Part shown: positions 18,800 through 27,668 of the stretch, piece by piece
How the letters are laid out: every line of letters begins with the position of its first letter
Numbering within the stretch: the first letter of the stretch is position 1
Origin: Colwellia sp. PAMC 20917
GTDB taxonomy: Bacteria > Pseudomonadota > Gammaproteobacteria > Enterobacterales > Alteromonadaceae
Reading direction: 5' to 3'
DNA length: 64,000 bases
Assembly: GCF_001767295.1 (NCBI RefSeq)
Contig: NZ_CP014944.1
Location: 2,480,001-2,544,000, forward strand
Position numbers and translations under genes: made by a program
The notes under the pieces: model-generated
The model's input: only the letters and a program-made list of their open reading frames with translations
What the model was told of the DNA's origin: nothing
Databases searched by the model: none

Positions 18800-20611
18800 T
18801 TGCTAAAAGCTCCCCCTACAGTCTCACAAGCTCAGCTTGAAGATGCGTTAAAGCATCATTTTGGTTATCAAACTTTTCGAAGCGGACAATTAGAAATTAT
18901 TCAGCAATTATTTCAGGGTCGAGACAGTTTAGTACTTATGCCAACGGGTGGTGGAAAATCGATGTGTTATCAACTGCCTGCCGTATTATTACCAGGAATA
19001 ACCATAGTTGTTTCACCCTTAATAGCTTTAATGAAAGATCAAGTTGATGGTTTGACTCGACAAGGTATTTCAGCAGCTTTTGTAAATTCGAGTTTAGATC
19101 AAGAAACAATCAATGATATTTTTGAGCGTTTATCTCGTGGTGAGCTTAAGTTGTTATATATAGCTCCAGAGCGTTTAAAAAATTATTATTTTATGCAACG
19201 CTTGGCGAGCATACAGATAAGTTTATTTGCTATTGACGAAGCGCATTGTATTTCACAATGGGGACATGATTTTCGGCCGGCATACACACAACTTCATACA
19301 ATTAAACAACGGTTTCCATCGGTACCGGTTATGGCGTTAACAGCAACTGCCGACGTTACAACCCGTAGAGATATTCTTCTTCAACTCGCATTGACTGATC
19401 CTTATATTCATCTTGATAGCTTTGATCGGCCTAATATTCGTTTTACCTTAGCTGATAAATATAAGGGCGATCACCAGGTGTTACGCTACATTAAAAAGCG
19501 TGGTGATGATTGTGGCATTGTTTACTGTAGTAGCCGCTGGCAAGTTGAAAAATTATCTAAAATGTTAGCAAGTGCGGGTATAAATTGTTCTGCCTATCAT
19601 GCTGGTATGGAAACAGAGATGCGCAATATTGTCCAAGATGGTTTTGCCAAAGATAATATTCAAGTGGTTATTGCCACCGTAGCTTTTGGACTGGGCATCA
19701 ATAAATCAAATATCCGCTTTGTGATTCATTTTGAACCTCCGAGAACACTTGAGTCATATTATCAAGAAATTGGCCGTGCTGGCCGAGACGGTTTAGCGGC
19801 AGAAGCGTTATTTTTGTATGATGAAAAAGATGTAGAACGCATTACCAAGTATATAGCGGATGGCGATAATGAAGAAAGGGTGAGTGTTGAACAACAGCGT
19901 TTTCAAGCGTTAAAAGGCTTTATTGAAGCTCAAACCTGTCGTCGACAAGTTGTACTTAATTACTTTGCAGAATTTACCACTAAAAAATGTGGTAACTGTG
20001 ATATTTGTTTAGATCCACCCACTCAATTTGACGCTACTGAAGCGGCACAAAAAGTATTATCTTGTGTGTTTCGTATCCAGCAACAAGGTGATATTGAACA
20101 TGTTGTGCAAGTGCTCAGAGGGGAGTTAACCGAAAAAGTTAAGCAACTGCAGCATGAAAAAGTGTCAACTTTCGCTATCGGTAAAAGTAAAACTCCGGGA
20201 TATTGGTTTGCTATTATTAGACAATTGATTCATTTGGGATTTTTACAACAAGATATTTCTCAACAATCTGCGTTATTTTTAACACAAGCATCGCGCTCGG
20301 TGTTGAAAGGCGATGAACCCTTAATGTTAGCTTCACCAAGGTTGCAAAAAGCGAGCTATTGGCAGCAAGATAAAACCGATAAACGTTATGACCGTGTCTT
20401 ATTTGTTAAATTAAGAAGTTTGCGTAAAACGATTGCAGATGCAGAGGATATTGCGCCATTTATTGTTTTTAATGATGCAACGTTGTCAGAGCTTGCGCGT
20501 ATAAAGCCAAAAACATCACAGCAAATGCTAAATATTAATGGCATTGGAGATACAAAACTTGCCCGTTATGGACATGACTTTTTGCAAGTTATTCAACAGC
20601 ATCATGCTTAA
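18800..20611 (+). CDS. recQ: ATP-dependent DNA helicase RecQ
   Basis: 603 aa starting with TTG; no ATG is available near the expected N-terminus. 3'-5' helicase of the RecF pathway. Walker A is MPTGGGKSMCYQLPA, motif II is AIDEAHCISQWGHDFRP, and motif VI is QEIGRAGRDG. The zinc-binding cysteines are in TCRRQVVLNYFAE...KKCGNCDICLD, followed by a winged helix, and the C-terminal HRDC domain runs about 525-603. Divergent from yigI with a ~165-bp gap. The weak TTG start suggests low translation. Confidence 0.97.
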   Translation: MLKAPPTVSQAQLEDALKHHFGYQTFRSGQLEIIQQLFQGRDSLVLMPTGGGKSMCYQLPAVLLPGITIVVSPLIALMKDQVDGLTRQGISAAFVNSSLDQETINDIFERLSRGELKLLYIAPERLKNYYFMQRLASIQISLFAIDEAHCISQWGHDFRPAYTQLHTIKQRFPSVPVMALTATADVTTRRDILLQLALTDPYIHLDSFDRPNIRFTLADKYKGDHQVLRYIKKRGDDCGIVYCSSRWQVEKLSKMLASAGINCSAYHAGMETEMRNIVQDGFAKDNIQVVIATVAFGLGINKSNIRFVIHFEPPRTLESYYQEIGRAGRDGLAAEALFLYDEKDVERITKYIADGDNEERVSVEQQRFQALKGFIEAQTCRRQVVLNYFAEFTTKKCGNCDICLDPPTQFDATEAAQKVLSCVFRIQQQGDIEHVVQVLRGELTEKVKQLQHEKVSTFAIGKSKTPGYWFAIIRQLIHLGFLQQDISQQSALFLTQASRSVLKGDEPLMLASPRLQKASYWQQDKTDKRYDRVLFVKLRSLRKTIADAEDIAPFIVFNDATLSELARIKPKTSQQMLNINGIGDTKLARYGHDFLQVIQQHHA

Positions 20612-20614
20612 AAC

Positions 20615-20640
20615 AAAAAACGCTCAATTGAGCGTTTTTT
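20615..20640 (+). terminator. Bidirectional terminator between recQ and the cytochrome c gene
   Basis: CGCTCAATTGAGCG is a perfect palindrome flanked by six As on the left and six Ts on the right, placed between two convergent genes. Confidence 0.88.
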
Positions 20641-20684
20641 AATAGTATTTTTTGATGAACCAGGTTCAACAATAATTATTGAGT

Positions 20685-20984
20685 TTATTTTAAACTAGCG
20701 TAATAAGCTGAAATATTTGCGATATCTTCATCACTTAAACCCATAGACATAGGTCCCATAACAGGATCTTTACGTTTACCCGCTTTAAAGTCTTTCAACT
20801 GCTTAGCAAGATAAGCTTCTTTTTGACCAGCAAGGTTTGGGTACATAGGTACCGCAGAGATACCAGCAGCACCATGACAAGCAGCACACATACCCGTTTT
20901 TGCTTTACCAGCAGCAGCATCACCAGCAAAAACAGGAGACGCCATCATTAAAGTAGCAGCAACAGCTAAAGTAATTTTTTTCAT
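20685..20984 (-). CDS. Periplasmic class I cytochrome c (c553/c5 type)
   Basis: 99 aa with a clear signal peptide ([20 protein letters not shown], cut before GDAAAGKAK). The heme-attachment motif is CAACH (residues 33-37), and the distal methionine is probably in [17 protein letters not shown]. The C-terminal helix [10 protein letters not shown] is typical. It is a small soluble electron carrier in the periplasm. Monocistronic, convergent with recQ. The redox partner cannot be told from context. Confidence 0.9.
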   Translation of the reverse strand: MKKITLAVAATLMMASPVFAGDAAAGKAKTGMCAACHGAAGISAVPMYPNLAGQKEAYLAKQLKDFKAGKRKDPVMGPMSMGLSDEDIANISAYYASLK

Positions 20985-21236
20985 AAATTATTTCTCTCTT
21001 AGTCGTTAGGAATTTTACACTGCATTCAGTATATGAGAAAACAAGGAGGCTGTCGTCGACTTTTTTTAGCTAAGCACTAGCAATGTAATCTTCTTTGATT
21101 TACCACTGACTATATTAGGATTATTACCGATTATATTGAGTAAAGGTGGGGCATACTATCACTGATGTTATTTATTGAAGTGAAAATATCAGCGATAGAA
21201 CAAATGCAATCTAGCAAAAAGTATCTTGTTGAGCGA

Positions 21237-22238
21237 TTAAGAACTTAATGTATTATTTTTTTTGTATAAATCGGGCAGCAACAGACGTGATTTTTTTAAG
21301 ATACTGTTGGCATTTTCAGCAACATTAAAGGTGTCTACACCAGTAGATAATGTCATTTGAGGTAATCTAATACCAGACTTACTACTAACAAAGCGCAGCT
21401 TTTCAACACCATGTGTTATTTTATCGGCAATCTCTTGAGCACTTCCTTTGTCAATACCAGGTAACAGAATTAAAAATTCATCGCCACCAGAACGTATTGG
21501 TAGGCCGCTGCCATCAACATAACTACTTACTTTACTGGCTATTTTTGATAAGAGAACATCACTAATTAAATGACCGAATTGCAGATTAACTTCTGAAATT
21601 TGATCAACACAGACGACAATTGCAGCAACTTGCCGACTTGGATCTTCTGTTAGCCATAAATCTAAATGCTTAGACATGGCTTTACGATTATATAGACCGG
21701 TAAGTGGATCCATGTAAATTTCTTCACGTACTTCTTTTAATTCAACTTTCAACGCTTGTGTCTTTTTACGGGTAAAAGAAATATGTTCAGCAAATTTTTG
21801 TTGGTGTAGTTTAAAGGCTTTAGATGCATGGCGAATACTATTTACCGCAACGATTATTTTTTCTTTATCGGTAGATTGTAAATCAGAAATATTGCTGTCT
21901 AGCGTGGTAATAAGTTTATTAATACTCTGCGATGATTTTTGGCTGTTTTTTTCAACATGGGTGACAACATCATCAAGATCGTCAATGAGTTCATCTCTGA
22001 ATTTACTTTGGCCTAAAATGAATTGACGATAGTTTTCTTCAATGAAAAAATCATCAAGCTTTTTACCCGTGGCAAGTTTATTTTCAATGGCAGTATTAAG
22101 CAGAATGTTTTTTTTATTAATATATTCGTAGCTAACTGAATAATTAATTGGGCTGACAGGTAAAAACCACCGCTGTAATTGTTTTACGGCCATGTTCATT
22201 TTTAGTTCAGCTTGTTTTATGGAATCATGATATTTCAT
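21237..22238 (-). CDS. GGDEF diguanylate cyclase with helical N-terminal sensor region
   Basis: 333 aa, soluble, with no membrane segment. Residues 1-170 are helical (heptad-like, KKTQALKVELKEVREEI leading into the cyclase). The GGDEF domain (about 173-330) has MDPLTGLYNRKAM, the metal-binding Asp in VVCVDQISEVN, and an intact GGDEF at 251-255. The RxxD product-inhibition site is absent. The gene is read from a promoter and a c-di-GMP-I riboswitch about 230 bases upstream on the same strand, so output is likely controlled by c-di-GMP at the RNA level. GAGATGGA sits before the ATG. Confidence 0.9.
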   Translation of the reverse strand: MKYHDSIKQAELKMNMAVKQLQRWFLPVSPINYSVSYEYINKKNILLNTAIENKLATGKKLDDFFIEENYRQFILGQSKFRDELIDDLDDVVTHVEKNSQKSSQSINKLITTLDSNISDLQSTDKEKIIVAVNSIRHASKAFKLHQQKFAEHISFTRKKTQALKVELKEVREEIYMDPLTGLYNRKAMSKHLDLWLTEDPSRQVAAIVVCVDQISEVNLQFGHLISDVLLSKIASKVSSYVDGSGLPIRSGGDEFLILLPGIDKGSAQEIADKITHGVEKLRFVSSKSGIRLPQMTLSTGVDTFNVAENANSILKKSRLLLPDLYKKNNTLSS

Positions 22239-22470
22239 TGTTCCATCTCAATTTGTACACCCAATTAACAATATCAATAGACCATTTTCTAGTAAAAACA
22301 AGTAAAGTACCACATATATTTTTTGTCTATAAAAAACATACATTTAGTTATATAGTGTTTTAAATGAAGGAAATATATGGCAGAAGATAATTAAAAAGAA
22401 GGGAAGGACCGCAAAGTATACCGAAAGCAAACTGTTCAAAATAAAGACAAGCCCCCACTATATCTATACT

Positions 22471-22550
22471 TGGCAGTTCCGCTATCCTAGGTTTCCCCTT
22501 AGACCGGTAACTTTGCGTCTCTAGCTTTCACTAGATTTGCCCTTTTCGAG
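22471..22550 (-). promoter_or_regulatory. Class I cyclic-di-GMP riboswitch (GEMM-I)
   Basis: Read on the minus strand, the segment has the GEMM-I core in order: AGGGCAAA, a P2-type stem (TCTAGT/GCTAGA) closed by a GAAA tetraloop, the invariant GACGCAAAG, an ACCGG-CTAA segment with its own GGAAA-capped stem, and a GGATAGCGG 3' strand. It lies downstream of a sigma70 promoter and upstream of the GGDEF gene. No clear terminator was found between it and the start codon, so control may be translational or act through a less obvious structure. Recognised by eye; a covariance-model search would settle it. Confidence 0.9.
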
Positions 22551-22569
22551 TTTTAGAAACTCTAAATTC

Positions 22570-22597
22570 ATTATAAGCGTTGAACTATGCTTGTAAA
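22570..22597 (-). promoter_or_regulatory. Sigma70 promoter of the riboswitch-cyclase transcript
   Basis: On the minus strand TTTACA (22597-22592) is separated by 16 bp from a perfect TATAAT (22575-22570). The predicted start near 22563 is immediately before a small hairpin (22548-22562) and the riboswitch. Confidence 0.75.
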
Positions 22598-22710
22598 CCT
22601 TTATTATGAATAATTTGTTGAGCCGTAACGAAAACCTATAAGTAATAGTTAAATTTATAGGTTATGGCTAATCACTCTATTGATCATTAGATAAAGGATT
22701 TTAGTTAATA

Positions 22711-24543
22711 ATGCCCTGTAAACTGTTGTTGATCCTTTGTTTTTTTATAGCCACTTCATTTTGTTTTGCCAATGATGCTTTAAACGTTGAGCAAAACATT
22801 AAAGATATTGAACGCTATTATTTACAAGACGCTGAAAACCTTCCCTACGAAGAGATCATTACGCTTTCAAAAAAAATTTTGGGATCTCAAGAAAATTATA
22901 CCGTCCAAATTCGCGGAAAAACCTTCATCCTTCTTGCTGATGTTGCCAATAATAAGGGCGAAAATAGTGAGGCATTTCATTTTGCGCAAGATGGAATTTC
23001 TCTGCAAGGACTTGAACCAGCCATAAAGTTTAATTTATTGCTGAAAGTTGCAGATGGTTATTATTTACAGGAGAATTATGAGCAAACTCAAAATATGGCA
23101 ACCAATGTCATTTTAATGGCGGATTCTCCACAAGTGCTAAAATATCGCTTAATTGCTTTGAGTTATCGAGCTGTTACCTATGCGTTGCAAAATAAAAACG
23201 ATTTATCGATGAATGATCTTAATCAAGTTAAGGTGCTGATTTCGGTAAATCCTCAGTATGAGGATCACCTTTGTCTTTTAGACATTTTAGCAACGGCACA
23301 TTATTATTTAGGCGATTATCAAGCATCGCTAACCATGCAAAATAAGTTATTAACGTTAAAATTTGATTTAGATAAATTAGCTAATATCGACCAAACATAT
23401 TTACACTTAGGCCGTGCTTATTTTCAGTTAAATTTATTTGATGATGCTTACAATGCTTTTTGGGAAGCACAAAAACACGGTAAAAATAAAAATGCGCCAA
23501 TTAGTGCTGCCTATGCTGAATTAGGATTGGCTGAGGTGTTATTAAAACAGGGAGAGTTTAGGGACTCACATAATTGGCTATTATCAGCCAGCGCTACATT
23601 TAATGAAAAGAGCTTAAGTAAGCCTTATTTAACCTCGTTAATTTTATTAGCAGAGACCTCAAGTCTATTAAACAATAAAGCTTTATATCAACATTATCTT
23701 CAATTAGCTGAATTAAATGCTAAACACATAAAGCTATCAAAAAAGCAGGCTAGATTATTACTTTTATTAAGTAATATGTATCAGCAAAACGGGGATTATA
23801 AAAATGCGTTAATGGCCCATGAAAATTATCTTGAATTACTTCAACAGTTTCAGAAAAAGGCTGAGCCCTCATTAGTTATTGACTCCAGTCAAATGTTAAG
23901 TGCAAATGATAAAAGTCGAAATTTAATCCTGAATCTCGCTGAACAGAGTAAGTTACAAACTCAATTCAGTGCAAAATTTATCGCGCAAAAAGAGGTCATA
24001 TATTTATTGATTGTGATCGTTGTTTTATTATTCATTACGTTGGTTTTTTTGGGATTAAGACAAAGAACGTTGCGCTTAAATCAAGTATATGATGAAGTGG
24101 AACAGCCATTATCTTATTTGGTAACGCCCTCTCAAACTAAAAGAAATTATCAACTAAATTATAAAATGGCGAGGAAATACGACTATCCCTTAGCGATTGG
24201 CTACTTATCAGTCGTTAACTGGCAAGAGCTTACCTTTCACTTTAATCATAAAATTATGCTCGAAGTCTCAAAGACATTAGCGATCTTACTTAATGAGTCA
24301 AAAGGTGAATTTGATGAAGCGGGTACGATTAATGATGGTGAATATTTACTGATAGGTCCTCACCAAACACAAGCTGAAATAGCGATTAAGTTAAATAGTT
24401 TAGCTAACGCAATTAAACTTAGATTCTTCGCTAATTTAGGTGATTATTCACTTAAAATTCGCTACGCCTATGGCTCACCCACAGCACAAGATATTGACCC
24501 TTACATATTTTTATCGCGTTTAAGTGAAACCACTAAAGCGTAG
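22711..24543 (+). CDS. TPR-repeat membrane protein with degenerate GGDEF-like domain
   Basis: 610 aa. Signal peptide (about 1-20, FCFA-ND), then a long periplasmic region of TPR-like helical repeats (about 25-400; e.g. ANIDQTYLHLGRAYFQLNLFDDAYNAFWEA). One membrane segment (about 430-450, IYLLIVIVVLLFITLVFLGL) leads to a cytoplasmic C-terminal domain shaped like GGDEF. In that domain the signature is NDGEY in place of GGDEF and no metal-binding Asp motif is evident. It is therefore probably catalytically dead and could bind nucleotide or protein. Divergent from the riboswitch-controlled cyclase. Confidence 0.75.
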   Translation: MPCKLLLILCFFIATSFCFANDALNVEQNIKDIERYYLQDAENLPYEEIITLSKKILGSQENYTVQIRGKTFILLADVANNKGENSEAFHFAQDGISLQGLEPAIKFNLLLKVADGYYLQENYEQTQNMATNVILMADSPQVLKYRLIALSYRAVTYALQNKNDLSMNDLNQVKVLISVNPQYEDHLCLLDILATAHYYLGDYQASLTMQNKLLTLKFDLDKLANIDQTYLHLGRAYFQLNLFDDAYNAFWEAQKHGKNKNAPISAAYAELGLAEVLLKQGEFRDSHNWLLSASATFNEKSLSKPYLTSLILLAETSSLLNNKALYQHYLQLAELNAKHIKLSKKQARLLLLLSNMYQQNGDYKNALMAHENYLELLQQFQKKAEPSLVIDSSQMLSANDKSRNLILNLAEQSKLQTQFSAKFIAQKEVIYLLIVIVVLLFITLVFLGLRQRTLRLNQVYDEVEQPLSYLVTPSQTKRNYQLNYKMARKYDYPLAIGYLSVVNWQELTFHFNHKIMLEVSKTLAILLNESKGEFDEAGTINDGEYLLIGPHQTQAEIAIKLNSLANAIKLRFFANLGDYSLKIRYAYGSPTAQDIDPYIFLSRLSETTKA

Positions 24544-24575
24544 TCAATATTACTTTTTATTTTAATAGGCTTAAT

Positions 24576-25061
24576 ATGATTTTTGTATTGTCCATTGCTG
24601 CTATTTTTGTAGCTTTGAGTATTTATTTTTATTTTCGAGCGGAAGGTCTACAGCGCGCATTATTTAGTGTTAAAAAAGAGTTCAGTAGTAGTCAGAAAGA
24701 AAATAAGTTTTATATAGACTCTATGGCAATAATTGCCAAGCGACACGAAGATTTTGTTAAAAATCGATTACAAATAATTAAAAATTGTCAGGCATTAGAA
24801 CCTGAGACGATTGAAATTATTTCACCACTGATTAATAACTATGCAGCAATTTTTATTGAGTGTTTAAAAGGAAAAGGCAAACTGCAGTCAATCACTAAAA
24901 AGTGTTATGAAAATTTTGACGATGACGCTTTTAGAAGGTTCGTGGCGCATATCGCTAAGCAAGATGCGAGCGTAAGGCGTATGTGGTCAAGTAATAATTT
25001 GACGGGGTATATTTCTTTAATTGAAGCTTTATTACTGACTAAAACTCAAAAAGATGCCTAA
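24576..25061 (+). CDS. Hypothetical membrane-anchored protein
   Basis: 161 aa with one N-terminal membrane segment (about residues 2-20, FVLSIAAIFVALSIYFYF), a short basic helical stretch, and a cytoplasmic domain with no family I recognise. It starts 32 bases after the TPR/GGDEF-like gene and ends at a terminator, so the two are very likely cotranscribed and may work together. Function unknown. Confidence 0.65.
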   Translation: MIFVLSIAAIFVALSIYFYFRAEGLQRALFSVKKEFSSSQKENKFYIDSMAIIAKRHEDFVKNRLQIIKNCQALEPETIEIISPLINNYAAIFIECLKGKGKLQSITKKCYENFDDDAFRRFVAHIAKQDASVRRMWSSNNLTGYISLIEALLLTKTQKDA

Positions 25062-25078
25062 CAGGGGCATCTTTTCAT
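25049..25078 (+). terminator. Terminator after the hypothetical membrane protein
   Basis: AAAAGATGCC (25049-25058) pairs with GGCATCTTTT (25066-25075). The left arm overlaps the last codons of the gene. Confidence 0.8.
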
Positions 25079-25127
25079 GTATCTCTGAAAGTAGGCTAGG
25101 TATTTGCCTTTAATCAAGGATGAACGA

Positions 25128-25382
25128 CTAAGGACGAATAATTATACTTGGTGTTGAGTCTACTTCACCTTCACCGTTAATGGTTGCTGTTTTACCATTG
25201 CATTGTAATATGGCTAAGCTGCCGTTATTGCTGTTTCTAATAAAAGATAAGTCGTAACCAAACTGAGTCATGCTACTGGCGGCAAATTTTTGTGCAAGAG
25301 AAAGCCTGTCCCATAGCGACTGCTCCTCATTACTACCTTGCCTTCTTTCTAACAATACTTCTCTTTCTAATAGCGCTTCCAT
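25128..25382 (-). CDS. Small conserved-looking hypothetical protein
   Basis: 84 aa. The N-terminal half is a charged helix (MEALLEREVLLERRQGSNEEQ) followed by LWDRLSLAQKFAASSMTQFGYDLSFIRN. The C-terminal half looks like a short sheet (GSLAILQCNGKTATINGEGEVDSTP). It has no signal peptide or membrane segment. I do not recognise the family. Codon use is like its neighbours, and the gene fits between the upstream terminator and the tesB promoter, so it is probably real. Confidence 0.55.
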   Translation of the reverse strand: MEALLEREVLLERRQGSNEEQSLWDRLSLAQKFAASSMTQFGYDLSFIRNSNNGSLAILQCNGKTATINGEGEVDSTPSIIIRP

Positions 25383-25534
25383 TGAGATCTCTTCGTATTT
25401 TTAGTCAATAATTTTCTTATTGCCTAGATACTACCTTGCAGCGTATGAATTTTCAACAATTTTAAAATGTCGCTAAAGATATAAATTATAAATATGCTAT
25501 AGTCAAAATTTCATATCAGTGAGTGCTAAATATT

Positions 25535-26392
25535 ATGAGTCAAGTGTTGGATGATTTATCTTCATTATTAGAATTAGAGGTAATCGAACAAGGAATTTAT
25601 CGTGGTCAAAGTCAAGATTTAGGCTTTCGTGCGCTGTTTGGTGGTCAAGTAATGGGACAAGCTGTTTCTGCCGCTCAAGAAACAGTAGATTCAGCACGTA
25701 ATGTTCACTCTCTTCATTCTTATTTTCTACGTCCAGGCGATGCGAGTAAGCCGGTTGTTTATGAAGTCGAAAGTATCCGTGATGGAAAAAGTTTTAGCAC
25801 TCGCCGTGTTAAAGCAATTCAAAACGGTAAAGATATATTCTATATGACGGCCTCTTTTCAACAATATGAAAAAGGCATTGAGCATCAAGATCTCATGCCT
25901 GATGTACCCGCACCTGAAGATTTAGCGTCTTACACCGATTTTATTTTCGATAACCAAGATAAAATACCTGAAGAAATTAGAGGTAAATTTTTAGCTGAAA
26001 AGCCCATCGAAATGCGTCCTGTTGAACCTTATAATTGGCTGCAACCCGAAAAGACAGCACCTAAGTCTCAGATGTGGATAAAAGCAAACGGCACCTTATC
26101 TGATGATTTACGTATTCATACCTATATGCTGGCTTATACCTCTGACTTCTTGTTTTTACCAACGGCTTTATTTCCGCACGGCTTGAGTCATTGGCAACCC
26201 AATTTACAGATTGCCACTATTGACCATGCAATGTGGTTTCATCGCCCATTTCGTTTTGATGATTGGCTGCTTTACGTTATGGATAGTCCGTCAGCAAGTG
26301 GCGGCCGCGGCTTAGTTAAAGGGCAAATTTTTAATCGTCAAGGACAGCTTGTTGCCTCAACGATGCAAGAAGGCGTGATTCGTCAACGTTAA
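25535..26392 (+). CDS. tesB: Acyl-CoA thioesterase II
   Basis: 285 aa from ATG at 25535; an in-frame GTG 12 bases upstream is a weaker choice. Double-hotdog thioesterase that hydrolyses medium- and long-chain acyl-CoAs. YRGQSQDLGFRALFGGQVMGQAVSAA, SLHSYFLRPGD and, in the second half, HTYMLAYTSDFLFLPTAL (active-site Asp) and TIDHAMWFHRPFRFDDWLLY are TesB signatures. It ends 4 bases inside the stop of the convergent MscS gene, so the two 3' ends overlap. Confidence 0.95.
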   Translation: MSQVLDDLSSLLELEVIEQGIYRGQSQDLGFRALFGGQVMGQAVSAAQETVDSARNVHSLHSYFLRPGDASKPVVYEVESIRDGKSFSTRRVKAIQNGKDIFYMTASFQQYEKGIEHQDLMPDVPAPEDLASYTDFIFDNQDKIPEEIRGKFLAEKPIEMRPVEPYNWLQPEKTAPKSQMWIKANGTLSDDLRIHTYMLAYTSDFLFLPTALFPHGLSHWQPNLQIATIDHAMWFHRPFRFDDWLLYVMDSPSASGGRGLVKGQIFNRQGQLVASTMQEGVIRQR

Positions 26393-27642
26393 AATTTTCG
26401 ACTCGAGCGACTTTTTTGCCAGTCATAGCCGGTAGGATGTTGAAAAACACGTAAACTGAATACCGGTGCCATAGCGAATAAATGGTCAAAAATATCGGCT
26501 TGTATACCCTCATAATTCTTCCAGTTTTGGTCATTACTGAAACAATATATCTCCAGCGGTAAGCCTGAGTCAGTTGCCGCTAATTGCCTGACCATACAAG
26601 TCATCTCATCATGTATTTTTTCATGTTTAGCCAAATAAGCGGTAATATAAGCGCGAAAAGTTCCGACATTGGTTAACTGCCGGCTATTAACATTATCGTT
26701 AGATAAATTAGCCGTTTTTAAACTCGTGGTGATTTCATCAGATTTTTGCTGTAAATAATCTTTTAATAAACTAATTTCTTTGAGTTTTTCAATCTCTGCA
26801 TTTTGATAAAATGAAATACTGTTAATATCAATAATAATGCTACGCTTAATGCGTCGACCACCTGAATTGAGCATGCCTCGCCAATTCTTAAATGAGCCGT
26901 TTATTAAGGCGTATGTAGGAACGGTTGTCACGGTATTATCAAAGTTTTTTACTTTAACCGTATTTAAACCAATCTCAATCACATCACCATCAGCACCATA
27001 ATTAGGAATTTCAATCCAGTCACCAGGCGCGACCATTTTGTTCGCTGATATTTGAATACTAGCGACTAAGCCTTTAATCGTGTCCTGAAATACTAATAAT
27101 AAAACAGCAGTTAATGCACCTAAACCACTGAGTAAATAAATAGGTGACTTATCTAAAATAAATGAAATAGATAAAATAGTGGCAACCAAATAAATAGCCA
27201 GTTTTATCACTTGTATCGTTGAGCTTAAGGGTAAGTAACGGTCACGCGCCGTATTTTGATAGAGACTTCTAATGACGTTTAAAACAGCACTGATAGAACG
27301 TGCAATTTGAAAGCTGAGAGCTATTTTTACAAAAACTACTAAAACGGCGCCAAGTAATGCCTGTTCGGGCAGTAAAATAGGCGTTAAAAACAGTAGTACG
27401 AATAACGGGATTAAAAAAGCGAAGCGAGAAAAAACATTATGCTCTAATAAAACATCATCCCAAGTGTTTTTTGTTCTGCTGACCATTTTGTTAACAAAAG
27501 CTAATACCTGATATTTTGCGAGGTAGTAACCCAATGCCGAAATGACAAAAATGAGCATGCAACCAACAAAAATGGTGGTCATCGCTAAATACGCTTCGGC
27601 GATACCTTGGTCAGTTAACCATGTGCTAATGAGTTCACTCAT
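26389..27642 (-). CDS. MscS-family mechanosensitive channel, YbdG-like
   Basis: 417 aa with five predicted membrane segments in the first ~190 residues. The pore helix and MscS domain are in LSGLGALTAVLLLVFQDTIKGLVASIQIS, and the beta domain is in VAPGDWIEIPNYGADGDVIEIGLNTVKVKNFDNTVTTVPTYALI. The length and the long C-terminal domain (about 250-417) match the YbdG subfamily, whose members open on mild hypo-osmotic shock. It lies upstream of tesB in convergent orientation and 26 bases after yihG on the same strand, probably as a pair. Confidence 0.88.
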   Translation of the reverse strand: MSELISTWLTDQGIAEAYLAMTTIFVGCMLIFVISALGYYLAKYQVLAFVNKMVSRTKNTWDDVLLEHNVFSRFAFLIPLFVLLFLTPILLPEQALLGAVLVVFVKIALSFQIARSISAVLNVIRSLYQNTARDRYLPLSSTIQVIKLAIYLVATILSISFILDKSPIYLLSGLGALTAVLLLVFQDTIKGLVASIQISANKMVAPGDWIEIPNYGADGDVIEIGLNTVKVKNFDNTVTTVPTYALINGSFKNWRGMLNSGGRRIKRSIIIDINSISFYQNAEIEKLKEISLLKDYLQQKSDEITTSLKTANLSNDNVNSRQLTNVGTFRAYITAYLAKHEKIHDEMTCMVRQLAATDSGLPLEIYCFSNDQNWKNYEGIQADIFDHLFAMAPVFSLRVFQHPTGYDWQKSRSSRKF

Positions 27643-27668
27643 TTAAGTTTCCTTTTTCAATTTCAATG

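Noticed and set aside
22401-22420. A second GEMM-like core on the plus strand (GGACCGCAAAG)
   Set aside because: Only one short block resembles the aptamer; no tetraloop stem, GGGCAAA or 3' strand is present in the right order.
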